A stretch of 64,000 bases of DNA from Paracoccaceae bacterium (GCA_030758115.1 JANREX010000102.1:66530-130529); one strand, 5' to 3'; positions 17,676-27,277 are shown, counted from the first letter of the stretch. The notes: generated from the letters alone by a model not told the origin. Translations and numbers: made by a program.

Positions 17676-19166
17676 TTACCACCATTTGCCCGGCTTGGCC
17701 ACAAAACCCGCCGCCTGCTCAAGCGCATAGGCGGTGTTCAGCAGATCGCCCTCTTCCCAGGGCCGCCCGATCAGTTGCAGACCCAGCGGCAGCCCCTGAC
17801 CGTCCACACCGGTTGGCACGGCGATCCCCGGCAGACCTGCCAGGTTGACCGTCACGGTGAAGACGTCATTCAGATACATCTGAACCGGATCGGCATCCTT
17901 CATCTCGCCCAGGCCAAAGGCGGCCGAAGGCGTGGCCGGCGTCAGGATCGCGTCGATGCCGGCGGCGAAGACCTGATCGAAGTCGCGCTTGATCAGGGCA
18001 CGCACGCGGCGCGCGCGGTTGTAATAGGCATCATAGAACCCGGCGGACAACACATAGGTGCCCACCATCACACGGCGCTGCACCTCGTGGCCGAAGCCTT
18101 CGGCACGGGTCTTTTCATACATCTCGGTGATGCCGTCGCCCTGCGCCAGCTTGGCGCGATGGCCATAGCGCACCCCGTCATACCGCGCGAGGTTGGATGA
18201 CGCCTCGGCAGGCGCGATCACGTAATAGGCCGGCAGCGCGTATTTGGTATGCGGCAGGCTGATCTCGCGGATCTCGGCGCCGGCGGCCTTGAGCATGGCG
18301 GTGCCATCGGCCCAGAGCTTTTCGATCTCGGCGGGCATGCCATCCATCCGGTATTCCTTGGGAATACCGATGACCTTGCCGCGAATGTCGCCGGTCAGCA
18401 TCGCCTCGAAATCCGGCACGGCCAGATCCGCGCTGGTGCTGTCCTTGGGGTCATGCCCGCACATCGCACCCAGCATGATCGCGGAATCGCGCACCGTCTT
18501 GGTCATCGGCCCCGCCTGGTCCAGCGACGAGGCGAAAGCGACGATCCCCCAGCGCGAGCAGCGCCCATAGGTCGGCTTGATCCCCACGATGCCGGTGAAG
18601 GCGGCGGGCTGGCGGATGGACCCGCCAGTGTCGGTCCCGGTGGCGGCAAGGCACAGATCGGCGGCCACGGCGGCAGCCGACCCACCCGAGGATCCGCCCG
18701 GCGTCAGGGCGGTGTCGTCATTGCCGCGCCGCCAGGGGTTCACCACATTGCCGTAGCACGATGTTTCGTTGGACGAGCCCATGGCGAATTCGTCCATGTT
18801 CAGCTTGCCCAGCATGACGGCACCCGCATCGAACAGCTGGCTGGTCACGGTGGATTCATATTCCGGCAGAAACCCTTGCAGGATCCGGCTGGCGGCCTGG
18901 GACGGCACACCCTTGGTGCAGAACAGATCCTTCACCCCGATCGGCAGGCCGCACATGGCAGGCGCATCGCCCGCCGCAAGGCGCGCATCCGCGGCGCGGG
19001 CCTGATCGCGGGCAATCTCGGGCGTGTGATGCACAAAGGCGTTCAGCGCGCCCGCGCCTTCGATCGCGGAAAGGCACGCCTCGGTCAGCTCGAGGCTGCT
19101 CACCTCGCGCGCGCGCAGCTTGTCGCGCGCCTCGGCCAGCGTCAGTTTGGTCAGCTCACCCATCAT
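17676..19166 (-). CDS. gatA: Asp-tRNA(Asn)/Glu-tRNA(Gln) amidotransferase subunit A
   Basis: 496 residues, amidase signature family. The Lys-Ser-Ser catalytic set is visible: Lys in [10 protein letters not shown], and the serines in [16 protein letters not shown] and [12 protein letters not shown]. GatA releases ammonia from glutamine and feeds it to GatB for transamidation of Glu-tRNA(Gln) and Asp-tRNA(Asn). Its ATG overlaps the gatC stop by 4 bases. GatB is not adjacent, as is common in this family of bacteria. Confidence 0.97.
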   Translation of the reverse strand: MMGELTKLTLAEARDKLRAREVSSLELTEACLSAIEGAGALNAFVHHTPEIARDQARAADARLAAGDAPAMCGLPIGVKDLFCTKGVPSQAASRILQGFLPEYESTVTSQLFDAGAVMLGKLNMDEFAMGSSNETSCYGNVVNPWRRGNDDTALTPGGSSGGSAAAVAADLCLAATGTDTGGSIRQPAAFTGIVGIKPTYGRCSRWGIVAFASSLDQAGPMTKTVRDSAIMLGAMCGHDPKDSTSADLAVPDFEAMLTGDIRGKVIGIPKEYRMDGMPAEIEKLWADGTAMLKAAGAEIREISLPHTKYALPAYYVIAPAEASSNLARYDGVRYGHRAKLAQGDGITEMYEKTRAEGFGHEVQRRVMVGTYVLSAGFYDAYYNRARRVRALIKRDFDQVFAAGIDAILTPATPSAAFGLGEMKDADPVQMYLNDVFTVTVNLAGLPGIAVPTGVDGQGLPLGLQLIGRPWEEGDLLNTAYALEQAAGFVAKPGKWW

Positions 19167-19450
19167 TCCACCACCTTCGGCACGGCGAAAAAGCCCTCGC
19201 GCGCATCGGGCGCATTCTTCAGGATCTGCCCCTGACGGTCACCATCGGTCACCACGTCCTCGCGCCGCTTCAGGCGCATCGGCGTGACCGAGGTCATCGG
19301 CTCCACCCCGTCCACATCCACTTCGTTCAACTGTTCGATGAAACCCAGGATCGTGTTGAACTCGGCCGCAAGCGCGGGCAGCGCCTCGGGTTCGACCTTG
19401 ATACGGGCCAGCTTGGCCACACGGGCGGCGGTTTCGGGTGCGATCGACAT
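19163..19450 (-). CDS. gatC: Asp-tRNA(Asn)/Glu-tRNA(Gln) amidotransferase subunit C
   Basis: 95 residues, full length. Typical blocks: [45 protein letters not shown]-like [11 protein letters not shown] and the C-terminal FFAVPKVVE. GatC wraps around the GatA-GatB interface. It is the first gene of gatC-gatA and divergent from an UPF0173 gene. Confidence 0.96.
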   Translation of the reverse strand: MSIAPETAARVAKLARIKVEPEALPALAAEFNTILGFIEQLNEVDVDGVEPMTSVTPMRLKRREDVVTDGDRQGQILKNAPDAREGFFAVPKVVE

Positions 19451-19560
19451 ATGTGATCTCCGGTCTGCTGTAAGGTTGCAGATGCGTTTAGCGCCCGCAG
19501 CCCCTGCCCGCAAGCAGATGCCGCAGCAATTGCGGTCACATCACGGTAAGTCGCCCGGCC

Positions 19561-19582
19561 TTTCATCGTTCTTCAAATACTC
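19561..19582 (+). repeat. 22-bp dispersed intergenic motif, copy 4
   Basis: Reads TTTCATCGTTC, TTC, AAATACTC, a perfect consensus match. It lies between the divergent gatC and UPF0173 genes, about 87 bases before the latter. Confidence 0.6.
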
Positions 19583-19668
19583 TTGCGACGCCTCCCGCAT
19601 CGCGCGGCCTCTGGTCATCACGCGGCGCCGTGCTAGGCTTGCCCCCGGACTTCAAGGGAGGATTCATC

Positions 19669-20361
19669 ATGAAGATCATCTGGCTGGGCCACGGCTCTTT
19701 CCGGTTCGAGATTGCCGACAAGGTTCTGCTGCTCGATCCCTGGCTTTCGGGCAACCCGATGCTGGCCGAGGAGCAGCATGCGGCCGCAACGGCGGGTGCG
19801 ACCCACATCCTGCTGACCCACGGGCATTTCGACCATGTGATCGACGTGCTGCCCCTGGCGCGCAAGCTGCAGGTGCCGGTCGTGGGCCAGTACGATCTGA
19901 TGAGCCATTGGGCCGAGGCCGAGAAGATCGAGACGGTGGGCTTCAACAAGGGCGGCACCGTCGATCTGGGCGGCGTCAAGGTGACGATGGTCAATGCCGT
20001 GCATTCCTCGACCTTCGCCAGCCCCGATGGCCCCCGGATCGCGGGCACCGAATGCGGCTTCATCATCGAAGGCGAAGGGCATTGCATCTACGCTTCCGGC
20101 GACACCGATGTGATGGCCGACATGAAGATCTTCCATGACCTGCACAAACCCGACATCGGCATCCTGTCGGCGGGGGGACATTTCACCATGGACATGCGCC
20201 GCGCAGCCTATGCGGCCAGGACCTTCTTCGACTTCAAGACGGTGATCCCCTGCCATTACCGCACCTTCCCGCTGCTGGAACAATCGGCCGACGTGCTGGC
20301 CGCCGCCCTGCCCGGCGTCGATGTGATCGAGCCGCAGGTGATGCAGGCGATCGAGATCTGA
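19669..20361 (+). CDS. UPF0173 metal-dependent hydrolase (metallo-beta-lactamase fold)
   Basis: 230 residues beginning MKIIWLGHGSFRFEI. Metal ligands are THGHFDHVIDV, NAVHSS, YASGDTDVMADM and the terminal CHYRTFPLLEQ. This is the UlaG-like branch of the metallo-beta-lactamase fold; the physiological substrate is unknown. GGGAGGA lies 8 bases before the ATG at 19669; the 13 codons upstream are untranslated by this reading. Confidence 0.92.
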   Translation: MKIIWLGHGSFRFEIADKVLLLDPWLSGNPMLAEEQHAAATAGATHILLTHGHFDHVIDVLPLARKLQVPVVGQYDLMSHWAEAEKIETVGFNKGGTVDLGGVKVTMVNAVHSSTFASPDGPRIAGTECGFIIEGEGHCIYASGDTDVMADMKIFHDLHKPDIGILSAGGHFTMDMRRAAYAARTFFDFKTVIPCHYRTFPLLEQSADVLAAALPGVDVIEPQVMQAIEI

Positions 20362-20365
20362 ACGA

Positions 20366-20397
20366 AAGACCCCGGCGGATCGCGCCGCCGGGGTCTT
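20366..20397. terminator. Bidirectional hairpin terminator
   Basis: A 13-bp perfect stem (AAGACCCCGGCGG / CCGCCGGGGTCTT, loop of 6) fills the 60-base gap between two convergent genes. T-runs are short on both sides (TCTT on plus, TCTTTCGTT on minus). Confidence 0.75.
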
Positions 20398-20421
20398 CAA
20401 GCATCCGGGCAAGCGGCCCGA

Positions 20422-20877
20422 TCAGGGCCGCAGGTAGGAATATCCCTGCTGCTGCAACTCCATCAGCCGCACGGCGCCCGATGGCACCACGGTCGCCTCG
20501 CTCAGCAGCGGCACATCCTTCTGGGATTTCTTCTTCATGCCGTTGATCGTGTTCTCGCAGGCCGAGAAGCTGATGTTGGTCATCTCCAGCGCCATGGCGG
20601 AAATGCGATCCCCCACGGGCGATGTATCCGCACGCAGCATGTGCAGCCCCGGACCATAGGTGACGATCTCGATCGTGACCTCCTGCCCCTGCGAGGCATA
20701 GTAGCCCGCGATGTTCTGCGCGTTGTTCAGCGCCATGTTCATGACGGCGGGGTCGTCCTGGTTCACATGGATCGCCACTTTCTGGGCCGGGTTGGCCAGT
20801 GCAAGCTGCGCGCCCAGCACCAGAACGGCCAATATCGCCAGCAAATGCTGCACGATCTTTGCGGGGTTGAGTGTCAT
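20422..20877 (-). CDS. Exported DsrE/DsrF-like protein
   Basis: 151 residues. A signal peptide (ILAVLVLGAQLALA) precedes a DsrE-type domain with AIHVNQDDPAVMNMALNNAQNI and a single conserved-position Cys in SFSACENTING. DsrE folds handle sulfur transfer or bind small ligands; exported versions are of unknown function. GGGAGGA stands 7 bases before the ATG at 20877. The gene lies 98 bases upstream of tadA's far end on the same strand and is not obviously linked to it. Confidence 0.75.
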   Translation of the reverse strand: MTLNPAKIVQHLLAILAVLVLGAQLALANPAQKVAIHVNQDDPAVMNMALNNAQNIAGYYASQGQEVTIEIVTYGPGLHMLRADTSPVGDRISAMALEMTNISFSACENTINGMKKKSQKDVPLLSEATVVPSGAVRLMELQQQGYSYLRP

Positions 20878-20975
20878 CGTGTCATCCTCCCTGAGACAGT
20901 CTGTCGCGCCAGACTTGCAAAGCCGCCACCACAAGGCAACACATATATTGAAAATTGAATAGTCAGGGCCCTGCC

Positions 20976-21428
20976 CTAACCGCGCCGCTCCGCGAAGAAA
21001 TCCCGCAGCAGGGCCGACGCTGCATCGGCACCGATCCCGTCATAGACCTCGGGGGCATGGTGGCATTGCGGATGGGTGAAGATGCGCGGCCCCTGCGCCA
21101 CGCCGCCGCTTTTGGGATCTGCCGCGCCGTAATAAAGCCGGGCGATCCGGGCCGCCGAAATCGCCTGCGCGCACATCGGACAGGGTTCCAGCGTCACGTA
21201 GAGATCGCAACCGGTCAGGCGCTCGGACCCCAGCAGCCGGCACCCGTCGCGGATCACCAGCATCTCGGCATGGGCGGTGGGATCGGCCAGTTCGCGCGTC
21301 CGGTTGCCCGCCCGCGCCAGAACGCGGCCATCCGGGGCCACAAGGACCGCGCCGACCGGCACTTCGCCACGGGCCGCGGCGGCGCGCGCCTCGTCAAGCG
21401 CCTCGGACATGTGGCTGCGGAATGTCAT
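20976..21428 (-). CDS. tadA: tRNA adenosine(34) deaminase
   Basis: 150 residues of the CMP/dCMP deaminase fold. Zinc and catalytic residues are in DPTAHAEML (His and Glu) and LEPCPMCAQAI (two Cys). TadA converts A34 to inosine in the tRNA(Arg) anticodon. The ATG at 21428 is used; the frame extends upstream into the divergent gap. Divergent from the pseudouridine synthase gene, 62 bases apart. Confidence 0.94.
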   Translation of the reverse strand: MTFRSHMSEALDEARAAAARGEVPVGAVLVAPDGRVLARAGNRTRELADPTAHAEMLVIRDGCRLLGSERLTGCDLYVTLEPCPMCAQAISAARIARLYYGAADPKSGGVAQGPRIFTHPQCHHAPEVYDGIGADAASALLRDFFAERRG

Positions 21429-21490
21429 GCCTCTTCCCTGCCGCGCGATCAGCGCTTTCGCAAGCCCTGATTCTGGGCTAACCCCTGCAC

Positions 21491-22660
21491 ATGAGCAAGA
21501 CGCCAAAACCCGCCGCCGCCAAAACCACCCCCTCAGCAGCAGGGGAGCGTATCGCCAAGGTGATCGCCCGCGCCGGCATCACCAGCCGACGCGAAGCAGA
21601 GAAACTGATCGAGACCGGCCGCGTCACGGTCAACGGCGAGGTGATCACCCGTGCCGCGCTGAACGTGACGCCCGCCGACAAGATCGTGGTCAACGGCAAG
21701 GCACTGGACGCGCCCGAACCCGCCCGCCTGTGGCTGTATCACAAGCCCACCGGGCTGGTGACCACCACGCGCGATGAACAGGGCCGGCCCACGATCTATG
21801 ACGACCTTCCCGAGGAACTGCCGCGCGTGATGTCCGTTGGCCGTCTTGACCTGAATTCCGAGGGGCTTTTGCTGCTGACGAATGATGGCGCGGTCAAGCG
21901 GCAGCTCGAACTGCCCTCGACCGGCTGGCTGCGGAAATACCGCGTGCGTGTGAACGGGCGCGTGACCGAACCCCAGCTTGAACCGCTGCGGCAGGGCATC
22001 AAGGCCGATGGCGAGGATTTCCAGCCCATGATCGTCACGCTGGACCGCCAGCAGGGCGCGAATGCCTGGCTGACCGTGGGCCTGCGCGAGGGCAAGAACC
22101 GCGAGATCCGCCGCGCGATGGAGGCTGTGGGGTTGACCGTGAACCGGCTGATCCGCACCTCCTACGGCCCTTTCCAACTGGGACAGCTGAAACCCGGCGA
22201 GGTCGAAGAGGTGCGCCGCCGCGTCTTGCGCGATCAGTTGGGGCTGGACACGAAAGACGATGAAGATGCGGCTGACAGCACAACAAAACCGCGAAAAGTG
22301 ATTGTCCGGCGCAACAAATCACGTGAAGCGCCCAGCGAGTCGGATCTTTTCGGCGACCGCCCCGGCAGCAGACCGGCCCGCGGCGCAAAACCTGCCCCCC
22401 GGCCTGGCAAGCCCACCACTGGCAAGCCCATCACCGGCAAGCCCACCACCGGCAAGCCCGCCGCCGGCAAGCCCGCCTATGCAAAAGCCCCGGCTGCCGC
22501 TGGAAAACCCGCACAGGACAAAAGCACGGGCGGCAAGGCCATGGGCGCCAAGCCCGCGGCAGCAAAACCCGGCCCCGGCGGGGATCGTGCCAAGGGGGGC
22601 GACAAGCCGCTTCGCACCACGCGCCCCGCCAAGCCGCGCCCGAAACCGACCCGCGGCTGA
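21491..22660 (+). CDS. rluB: Ribosomal large-subunit pseudouridine synthase, RluB type
   Basis: 389 residues. An S4 RNA-binding domain (about 18-75, IAKVIARAGITSRREAEKLI) is followed by an RsuA/RluB-type catalytic domain (about 75-240) with the active-site motif VGRLDLNSEGLLLLTNDG and GLREGKNREIRRAME. RluB modifies U2605 of 23S rRNA. The last 140 residues are a low-complexity Lys/Pro/Gly/Ala tail with tandem KPTTG-like repeats, longer than the core needs and probably an RNA-binding disordered extension. Confidence 0.92.
   Translation: MSKTPKPAAAKTTPSAAGERIAKVIARAGITSRREAEKLIETGRVTVNGEVITRAALNVTPADKIVVNGKALDAPEPARLWLYHKPTGLVTTTRDEQGRPTIYDDLPEELPRVMSVGRLDLNSEGLLLLTNDGAVKRQLELPSTGWLRKYRVRVNGRVTEPQLEPLRQGIKADGEDFQPMIVTLDRQQGANAWLTVGLREGKNREIRRAMEAVGLTVNRLIRTSYGPFQLGQLKPGEVEEVRRRVLRDQLGLDTKDDEDAADSTTKPRKVIVRRNKSREAPSESDLFGDRPGSRPARGAKPAPRPGKPTTGKPITGKPTTGKPAAGKPAYAKAPAAAGKPAQDKSTGGKAMGAKPAAAKPGPGGDRAKGGDKPLRTTRPAKPRPKPTRG
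22406..22480 (+). repeat. Five tandem 15-bp units in the RluB tail
   Basis: Units begin GGCAAGCCC at 22406, 22421, 22436, 22451 and 22466 and encode GKP followed by TT, IT, TT, AA and AY. Coding, in frame, so copy-number change would not break the protein. Confidence 0.85.
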
Positions 22661-22809
22661 CGCCTGCGGGCGGCGGCCCTTTCCGGCAACGCAGGCTCAT
22701 GCGCCGTCCATCCCACTGGCGTATATGTTTATATTGCCATGTTCCCCCTAGTAACCACTGCCGTCATCCCCTAACTTTCGGTCAGGGGTTAGATCGCAAG
22801 AGGGGTTAC

Positions 22810-22893
22810 ATGTCCGGGACGGGGTTGCAGAAACTCTCTTTTGTCTTGCTGATCGCATTGATCCTCGTCGTCTCGATCGCGGGGGGGCTTTGA
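22810..22893 (+). CDS. 27-residue single-helix membrane peptide upstream of xpaC
   Basis: The frame encodes MSGTGLQKLSFVLLIALILV followed by VSIAGGL. It is one predicted membrane helix after a short polar start. AGAGGGG precedes the ATG by 5 bases. Its TGA overlaps the xpaC ATG by one base (TGATG), a classic coupling arrangement, which argues that it is translated. It may be a small membrane subunit of the XpaC/TelA system or just a coupling leader. Not recognised as a named family. Confidence 0.6.
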   Translation: MSGTGLQKLSFVLLIALILVVSIAGGL

Positions 22894-23789
22894 TGGCACA
22901 GCGCTATGGCGGCAAGTTCAGCCCCGGCGGCACAGGCAATGATCGCCCGCCCGCCCCGCCGAAAGGTCCCTTTGACGGCGCACGCCGCACCCGTGCCGGG
23001 GGCCGCGTCAACCTTCTGTTCCTCGCCCCGCTTCCCCTGGCTTGGGCCGCCTTCACCACCGGCCCCACGGGATTGATCCTGAATCTTGGCGCACTTGGCA
23101 CGCTGCTGCTGGCGGCCTGGCTGACCCGCGAGGGGCTGATCGCGCAGGAAGCCTATGAGGCGCGCAAGGTGGCGCGCCGCCCTGCCTTTCCGCGCAAGAT
23201 CGCGGGCAGCCTGCTGACCGGGGTCGGCCTGGGCATCGCGGGCTTCGCCGCCTCGGCCGGGGACATGCTGGCCCCTGTCGCCTATGGCATCGTGGGCACC
23301 ACCCTGCATTTCCTGGCCTTCGGCCCCGACCCCTTGCAGGACAAGGGTGCGGAAGGCATCGACACGTACCAGACGGACCGCGTGGCCCGCGCCGTGGACG
23401 AGGCCGAGAAACACCTGGCCGCCATGACCGACGCCATGCTGCGCGCCGGTGATCGCCAGATGATGACGCGGCTGGAAAGGTTCCAGGTGGTGGCGCGCGA
23501 CCTTTTTCGCACGGTCGAGAATGACCCGCGCGATCTGACCGCCGCGCGCAAGTACCTGAGCGTCTACCTGCTGGGTGCCCGCGACGCGACGATCAAGTTC
23601 GCCGACATCTGGAGCCGCAGCCGCGACATGCAGGCGCGCGCCGATTACGAGGCGCTTTTGACCGATCTTGAGCAGAATTTCGCCGCAAGGACGCAAAAAC
23701 TGTTGCTTGACGACCGTAGCGACCTGACCGTGGAAATCGAGGTGCTGCGCGAAAGACTGGACCGTGAAGGGGTGCACCCGCGCGAGTGA
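22893..23789 (+). CDS. XpaC family protein (5-bromo-4-chloroindolyl phosphate hydrolysis protein)
   Basis: 298 residues. A Pro/Gly-rich N-terminus (about 1-35) precedes two or three membrane segments (about 40-65, 70-85 and 105-135) and a helical cytosolic domain (about 150-298) with YQTDRVARAVDEAEKHLAAM. XpaC and TelA genes occur together in many bacteria and are predicted membrane-linked partners in stress responses. The start is the ATG overlapping the stop of the 27-residue peptide. It lies 88 bases before telA. Confidence 0.85.
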   Translation: MAQRYGGKFSPGGTGNDRPPAPPKGPFDGARRTRAGGRVNLLFLAPLPLAWAAFTTGPTGLILNLGALGTLLLAAWLTREGLIAQEAYEARKVARRPAFPRKIAGSLLTGVGLGIAGFAASAGDMLAPVAYGIVGTTLHFLAFGPDPLQDKGAEGIDTYQTDRVARAVDEAEKHLAAMTDAMLRAGDRQMMTRLERFQVVARDLFRTVENDPRDLTAARKYLSVYLLGARDATIKFADIWSRSRDMQARADYEALLTDLEQNFAARTQKLLLDDRSDLTVEIEVLRERLDREGVHPRE

Positions 23790-23877
23790 ACTTGAGACAC
23801 CCGGTCGGGGCACCCGCCGGGCTTTGAATTGGTACCCCGTCCGCCGCACGGGTGAAAACGTATGAAAAGGAGCCGCC

Positions 23878-25077
23878 ATGTCTGACAGCACACGCCGCAA
23901 GGCCCAGGAAACCCTCGCCATGGTCGAGGAAGTGACCGCGACCATCCTGCCCGAACCCGGCCCTGCGACGGCGATCGTGCCGCTGGACCAGGCCGACAGC
24001 GCACTCAGCGCCGAGATCACGCGCCGCATGGCGGAACTGGACATGAGCGACACCCAATCCATCGTGTCCTTCGGCTCGCGCGCGCAGGCGGAATTGCAGA
24101 CGATCAGCCAGGCGATGCTGACGGATGTGCGCAACAAGGATGTGGGTCCGGCGGGCGACAGCCTGCGCAACATCGTCTCGACCATCCGGGGCTTTTCGGT
24201 CTCGGAACTGGATGTGCGCCGCGAACGCAGCTGGTGGGAGCGGCTTCTGGGCCGCGCAGCACCCTTCGCGCAATTCACCGCGCGGTTCGAAAAGGTGCAG
24301 TCCCAGATCGACAAGGTGACCGAGGATCTGCTGAGCCACGAGCACAAGCTGCTCAAGGACATCAAGTCGCTGGACATGCTCTATGACAAGACGCTGGCCT
24401 TCTACGATGAACTGGCCCTCTATATCGCGGCAGGCGAGGCCAAGATCGCCGAGATGGACAGCACCACCATCCCCGCCAAGGAGGCCGAGGTGAAGGCCGC
24501 CCCCGAGAATGACCAGGTGATGCAGGCGCAGGAGCTGCGCGACATCCGCGCCGCGCGCGACGACCTGGAACGCCGGGTGCATGACCTGAAACTGACCCGC
24601 CAGGTGACGATGCAGTCGCTGCCCTCGATCCGGCTGGTGCAGGAGAACGACAAGAGCCTGGTGACCAAGATCAACTCGACCCTGGTGAACACCGTGCCGC
24701 TGTGGGAAACGCAGCTGGCCCAGGCCGTCACCATCCAGCGCTCTGCCGAGGCCGCACGCGCGGTGCGCGACGCCAATGACCTGACCAATGAACTGCTGAC
24801 CGCCAATGCCAAGAACCTGCGCGACAGCAACCGGGTCATCCGCGAAGAGATGGAGCGCGGGGTCTTCGACATCGAAGCGGTCAAGCAGGCCAATGCCGAC
24901 CTGATCGCCACGATCAACGAAAGCCTTCAGATCGCGGATGAGGGCAAGGCGCGCCGCGCCGCCGCCGAGGTCGAACTGAAGAAGATGGAAGCCGAATTGC
25001 GCGACACCCTGGCATCGGCCAAGGCGCGCAAGACGGGTCTGGGCGACACCGCCGGCACGGCAGTTCCAAGGACCTGA
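23878..25077 (+). CDS. telA: TelA/toxic anion resistance family protein
   Basis: 399 residues, the normal TelA size. Nearly all alpha-helical with family blocks DTQSIVSFGSRAQAELQ, GDSLRNIVSTIRGFSVSELD, ERLLGRAAPFAQFTARFEKV and LTRQVTMQSLPSIRLVQENDK. First linked to tellurite resistance in a plasmid, the family is wider and its chemistry is unknown. AAAAGGAG precedes the ATG. The next gene begins 6 bases downstream, so telA is within one operon with xpaC and the following genes. Confidence 0.92.
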   Translation: MSDSTRRKAQETLAMVEEVTATILPEPGPATAIVPLDQADSALSAEITRRMAELDMSDTQSIVSFGSRAQAELQTISQAMLTDVRNKDVGPAGDSLRNIVSTIRGFSVSELDVRRERSWWERLLGRAAPFAQFTARFEKVQSQIDKVTEDLLSHEHKLLKDIKSLDMLYDKTLAFYDELALYIAAGEAKIAEMDSTTIPAKEAEVKAAPENDQVMQAQELRDIRAARDDLERRVHDLKLTRQVTMQSLPSIRLVQENDKSLVTKINSTLVNTVPLWETQLAQAVTIQRSAEAARAVRDANDLTNELLTANAKNLRDSNRVIREEMERGVFDIEAVKQANADLIATINESLQIADEGKARRAAAEVELKKMEAELRDTLASAKARKTGLGDTAGTAVPRT

Positions 25078-25083
25078 GACTGA

Positions 25084-26049
25084 ATGCAAAAGGGCCTTGG
25101 CGTGAAGATTGCGGGTTTTCTGGCGGGCTTCGCCCTGCTGGCCGGCTGCGACATGCCCGCCCCTCCGGGGGCGGGCGGTCCGGCAACAGCGCCCCGCCCG
25201 CCCGAGGCCGGCCAAGCGCCGGGCAACACGACCCCTTCGGCCGAAAGCCTGGCATTGGCGGCCTATTACGGCAAGCTGCAGGCCGATCTTCTGTCACAGG
25301 GGTTGCTCAGGACGGATGGCGGCGGGCGCGATGCGCCATTCGGCGCGCGCGATCTGGCCCGCAACTTCGAACAGATCACCTTCTTCGATGAATATGAACG
25401 CGGCGCCGGCTTGCGCGCCTCGTCCGGACGCCCCGTTCCCCTGCGCCGCTGGACCCAACCCGTCCGCGTCAACGTGGAGTTCGGCCCCTCGGTTCCCGAG
25501 GACCGGCAACGCGCGGATCGCAGCGCGGTCAGCGCCTTTGCCGCGCGCCTCTCCAGTGCCAGCGGCCACCCGGTCGTGATGGACGCCGCCCGCGCCAACA
25601 TGCATGTGCTCATCTACAGCGAGGATGATCGCGCCTTTTTGACACAGCGCGCGCGTGATCTGGCACCCGGCATCAGCCAGGGTGCACTGTCGGTGTTTCG
25701 CAACCTGCCCCGCCAGATCCATTGCTTCGTGATGGCCTTTTCCGGCAGCGGGCCACAGCTGCACACCTATACACGGGCCATCATCGTGATCCGCGCCGAA
25801 CATCCCGACCTGCTGCGCGACTCCTGCGTGCACGAGGAAATGGCGCAAGGCATGGGCCTTGCCAATGACAGCCCGCGCGCCCGTCCCTCGATCTTCAATG
25901 ATGACGATGAATTCGCGCATCTGACCGGCCATGATGCACTGCTGCTGAAAATGCTCTATGATCCGCGTCTGAGCCCCGGCATCACGCTGGATCAGGCCCG
26001 CCCGATCATCGCGCAGATGTCCGAGGAATTGATGGGCGGCCCCTCATGA
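25084..26049 (+). CDS. DUF2927 lipoprotein
   Basis: 321 residues. The signal ends in lipobox LAGC (Cys 22). The globular part carries the DUF2927 signature CVHEEMAQGMGLANDSPRAR, then SIFNDDDEFAHLTGHDALLL and MLYDPRLSPGI. The HEE plus downstream acids recall a metalloprotease-like helix, but no activity is known. A GTG at 25102 with AAGGG 8 bases before is a second possible start. Placed between telA and an SPFH gene, it may act as the outer surface arm of that system (inference). Confidence 0.82.
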   Translation: MQKGLGVKIAGFLAGFALLAGCDMPAPPGAGGPATAPRPPEAGQAPGNTTPSAESLALAAYYGKLQADLLSQGLLRTDGGGRDAPFGARDLARNFEQITFFDEYERGAGLRASSGRPVPLRRWTQPVRVNVEFGPSVPEDRQRADRSAVSAFAARLSSASGHPVVMDAARANMHVLIYSEDDRAFLTQRARDLAPGISQGALSVFRNLPRQIHCFVMAFSGSGPQLHTYTRAIIVIRAEHPDLLRDSCVHEEMAQGMGLANDSPRARPSIFNDDDEFAHLTGHDALLLKMLYDPRLSPGITLDQARPIIAQMSEELMGGPS

Positions 26050-26094
26050 TCCCCCATCCCCGAAACCGATAGATCCAAGCTCAGGGAGCAGACC

Positions 26095-27213
26095 ATGCCG
26101 ATTTTCGATTTCCTCCGCGGACAGTTCATCGACGTCATCCACTGGACCGACAATACCCGCGACACGATGGTCTGGCGCTTCGAGCGCGAAGGCCACGAGA
26201 TCAAATATGGCGCCAAGCTGACCGTGCGCGAGGGCCAGGCCGCCGTCTTCATCCATGAAGGTCAGCTGGCCGATGTCTTCACCCCCGGCCTCTACATGCT
26301 GGAAACCAACAACATGCCGATCCTGACCAGTCTGAACCACTGGGATCACGGCTTCCGCTCGCCCTTCAAATCCGAGGTCTATTTCGTCAACACGACCCGT
26401 TTCAACGATCTGAAATGGGGTACCAAGAATCCGATCATCGCGCGCGACCCCGAATTCGGCCCCGTTCGCCTGCGCGCCTTCGGCACCTATTCCGTGCGTG
26501 TCACCGATGCCGCGCGCTTCATGACGGAGATCGTGGGAACCGACGGCGAATTCACCGCCGACGAGATCACTTTCCAGATCCGCAACGTGATCGTGCAGGA
26601 GGTCAGCCGCGTTCTGGCCTCCTCGGGCATCCCGGTGCTGGACATGGCCGCCAACACGGCCGAACTGGGCAAGCTGGTGGCGGCGCAGATCTCGGCCACG
26701 GTCACCTCCTACGGGCTGACCATCCCCGAGCTCTACATCGAGAACATCTCGCTGCCCCCGGCGGTCGAGGCGGCGCTGGACAAGCGCACCTCCATGGGGA
26801 TCGCGGGCGATCTGACCCGGTTCACCCAGTATTCCGCCGCCGAGGCCATGACCGCCGCCGCCGCCAACCCCGCGGGCGGGGGCGGCATGGGTGCCGGTCT
26901 CGGCATGGGCATGGGCATGGCCATGGCGAACCAGATGGCCCAACCCGGCCCCTGGGGCGCGCCCCCCGCACAGGCGCCCGCAGCCCCGCCCCCGCCCCCG
27001 GTCGAACATGTCTGGCACATCGCCGAGAATGGCCAGACCAAGGGCCCGTTCTCCAAGGCCTCGATGGGTCGCATGGCTGCCGACGGCGCGCTGAGCCGCG
27101 ACAGCATGGTCTGGACACCCGGCCAGGACGGCTGGATGCGGGCCGAGGATGTGGCCGAACTGGCGCAGCTGTTCACCATCCTGCCACCCCCGCCGCCGCC
27201 CCCCGCCGGCTGA
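26095..27213 (+). CDS. SPFH-domain protein with C-terminal GYF_2 domain (YdjI-like)
   Basis: 372 residues. Residues 1-270 form an SPFH/stomatin-like domain of the virion-core type (DVIHWTDNTRDTMVWRFERE near the start, LYIENISLPPAVEAALDKR near the end). A Gly/Met-rich linker (GMGAGLGMGMGMAMANQM) and a Pro-rich stretch lead to a C-terminal GYF_2/DUF4339 domain (VWHIAENGQTKGPFSKASMG). Bacillus YdjI is a related SPFH protein that helps recruit PspA to the membrane. Part of the xpaC-telA operon by spacing (45 bases). Confidence 0.9.
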   Translation: MPIFDFLRGQFIDVIHWTDNTRDTMVWRFEREGHEIKYGAKLTVREGQAAVFIHEGQLADVFTPGLYMLETNNMPILTSLNHWDHGFRSPFKSEVYFVNTTRFNDLKWGTKNPIIARDPEFGPVRLRAFGTYSVRVTDAARFMTEIVGTDGEFTADEITFQIRNVIVQEVSRVLASSGIPVLDMAANTAELGKLVAAQISATVTSYGLTIPELYIENISLPPAVEAALDKRTSMGIAGDLTRFTQYSAAEAMTAAAANPAGGGGMGAGLGMGMGMAMANQMAQPGPWGAPPAQAPAAPPPPPVEHVWHIAENGQTKGPFSKASMGRMAADGALSRDSMVWTPGQDGWMRAEDVAELAQLFTILPPPPPPPAG

Positions 27214-27277
27214 TCCAACGCGCATCCTTCCCGCGCGCCGCAACCGGCGCGCCGGGCGCTGAAAGACCATTGTCCGC

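Noticed and set aside
22745-22800. Apparent inverted repeat CCCCTAAC ... GGGGTTAG before the small peptide
   Set aside because: The arms are not true reverse complements, so no hairpin forms.
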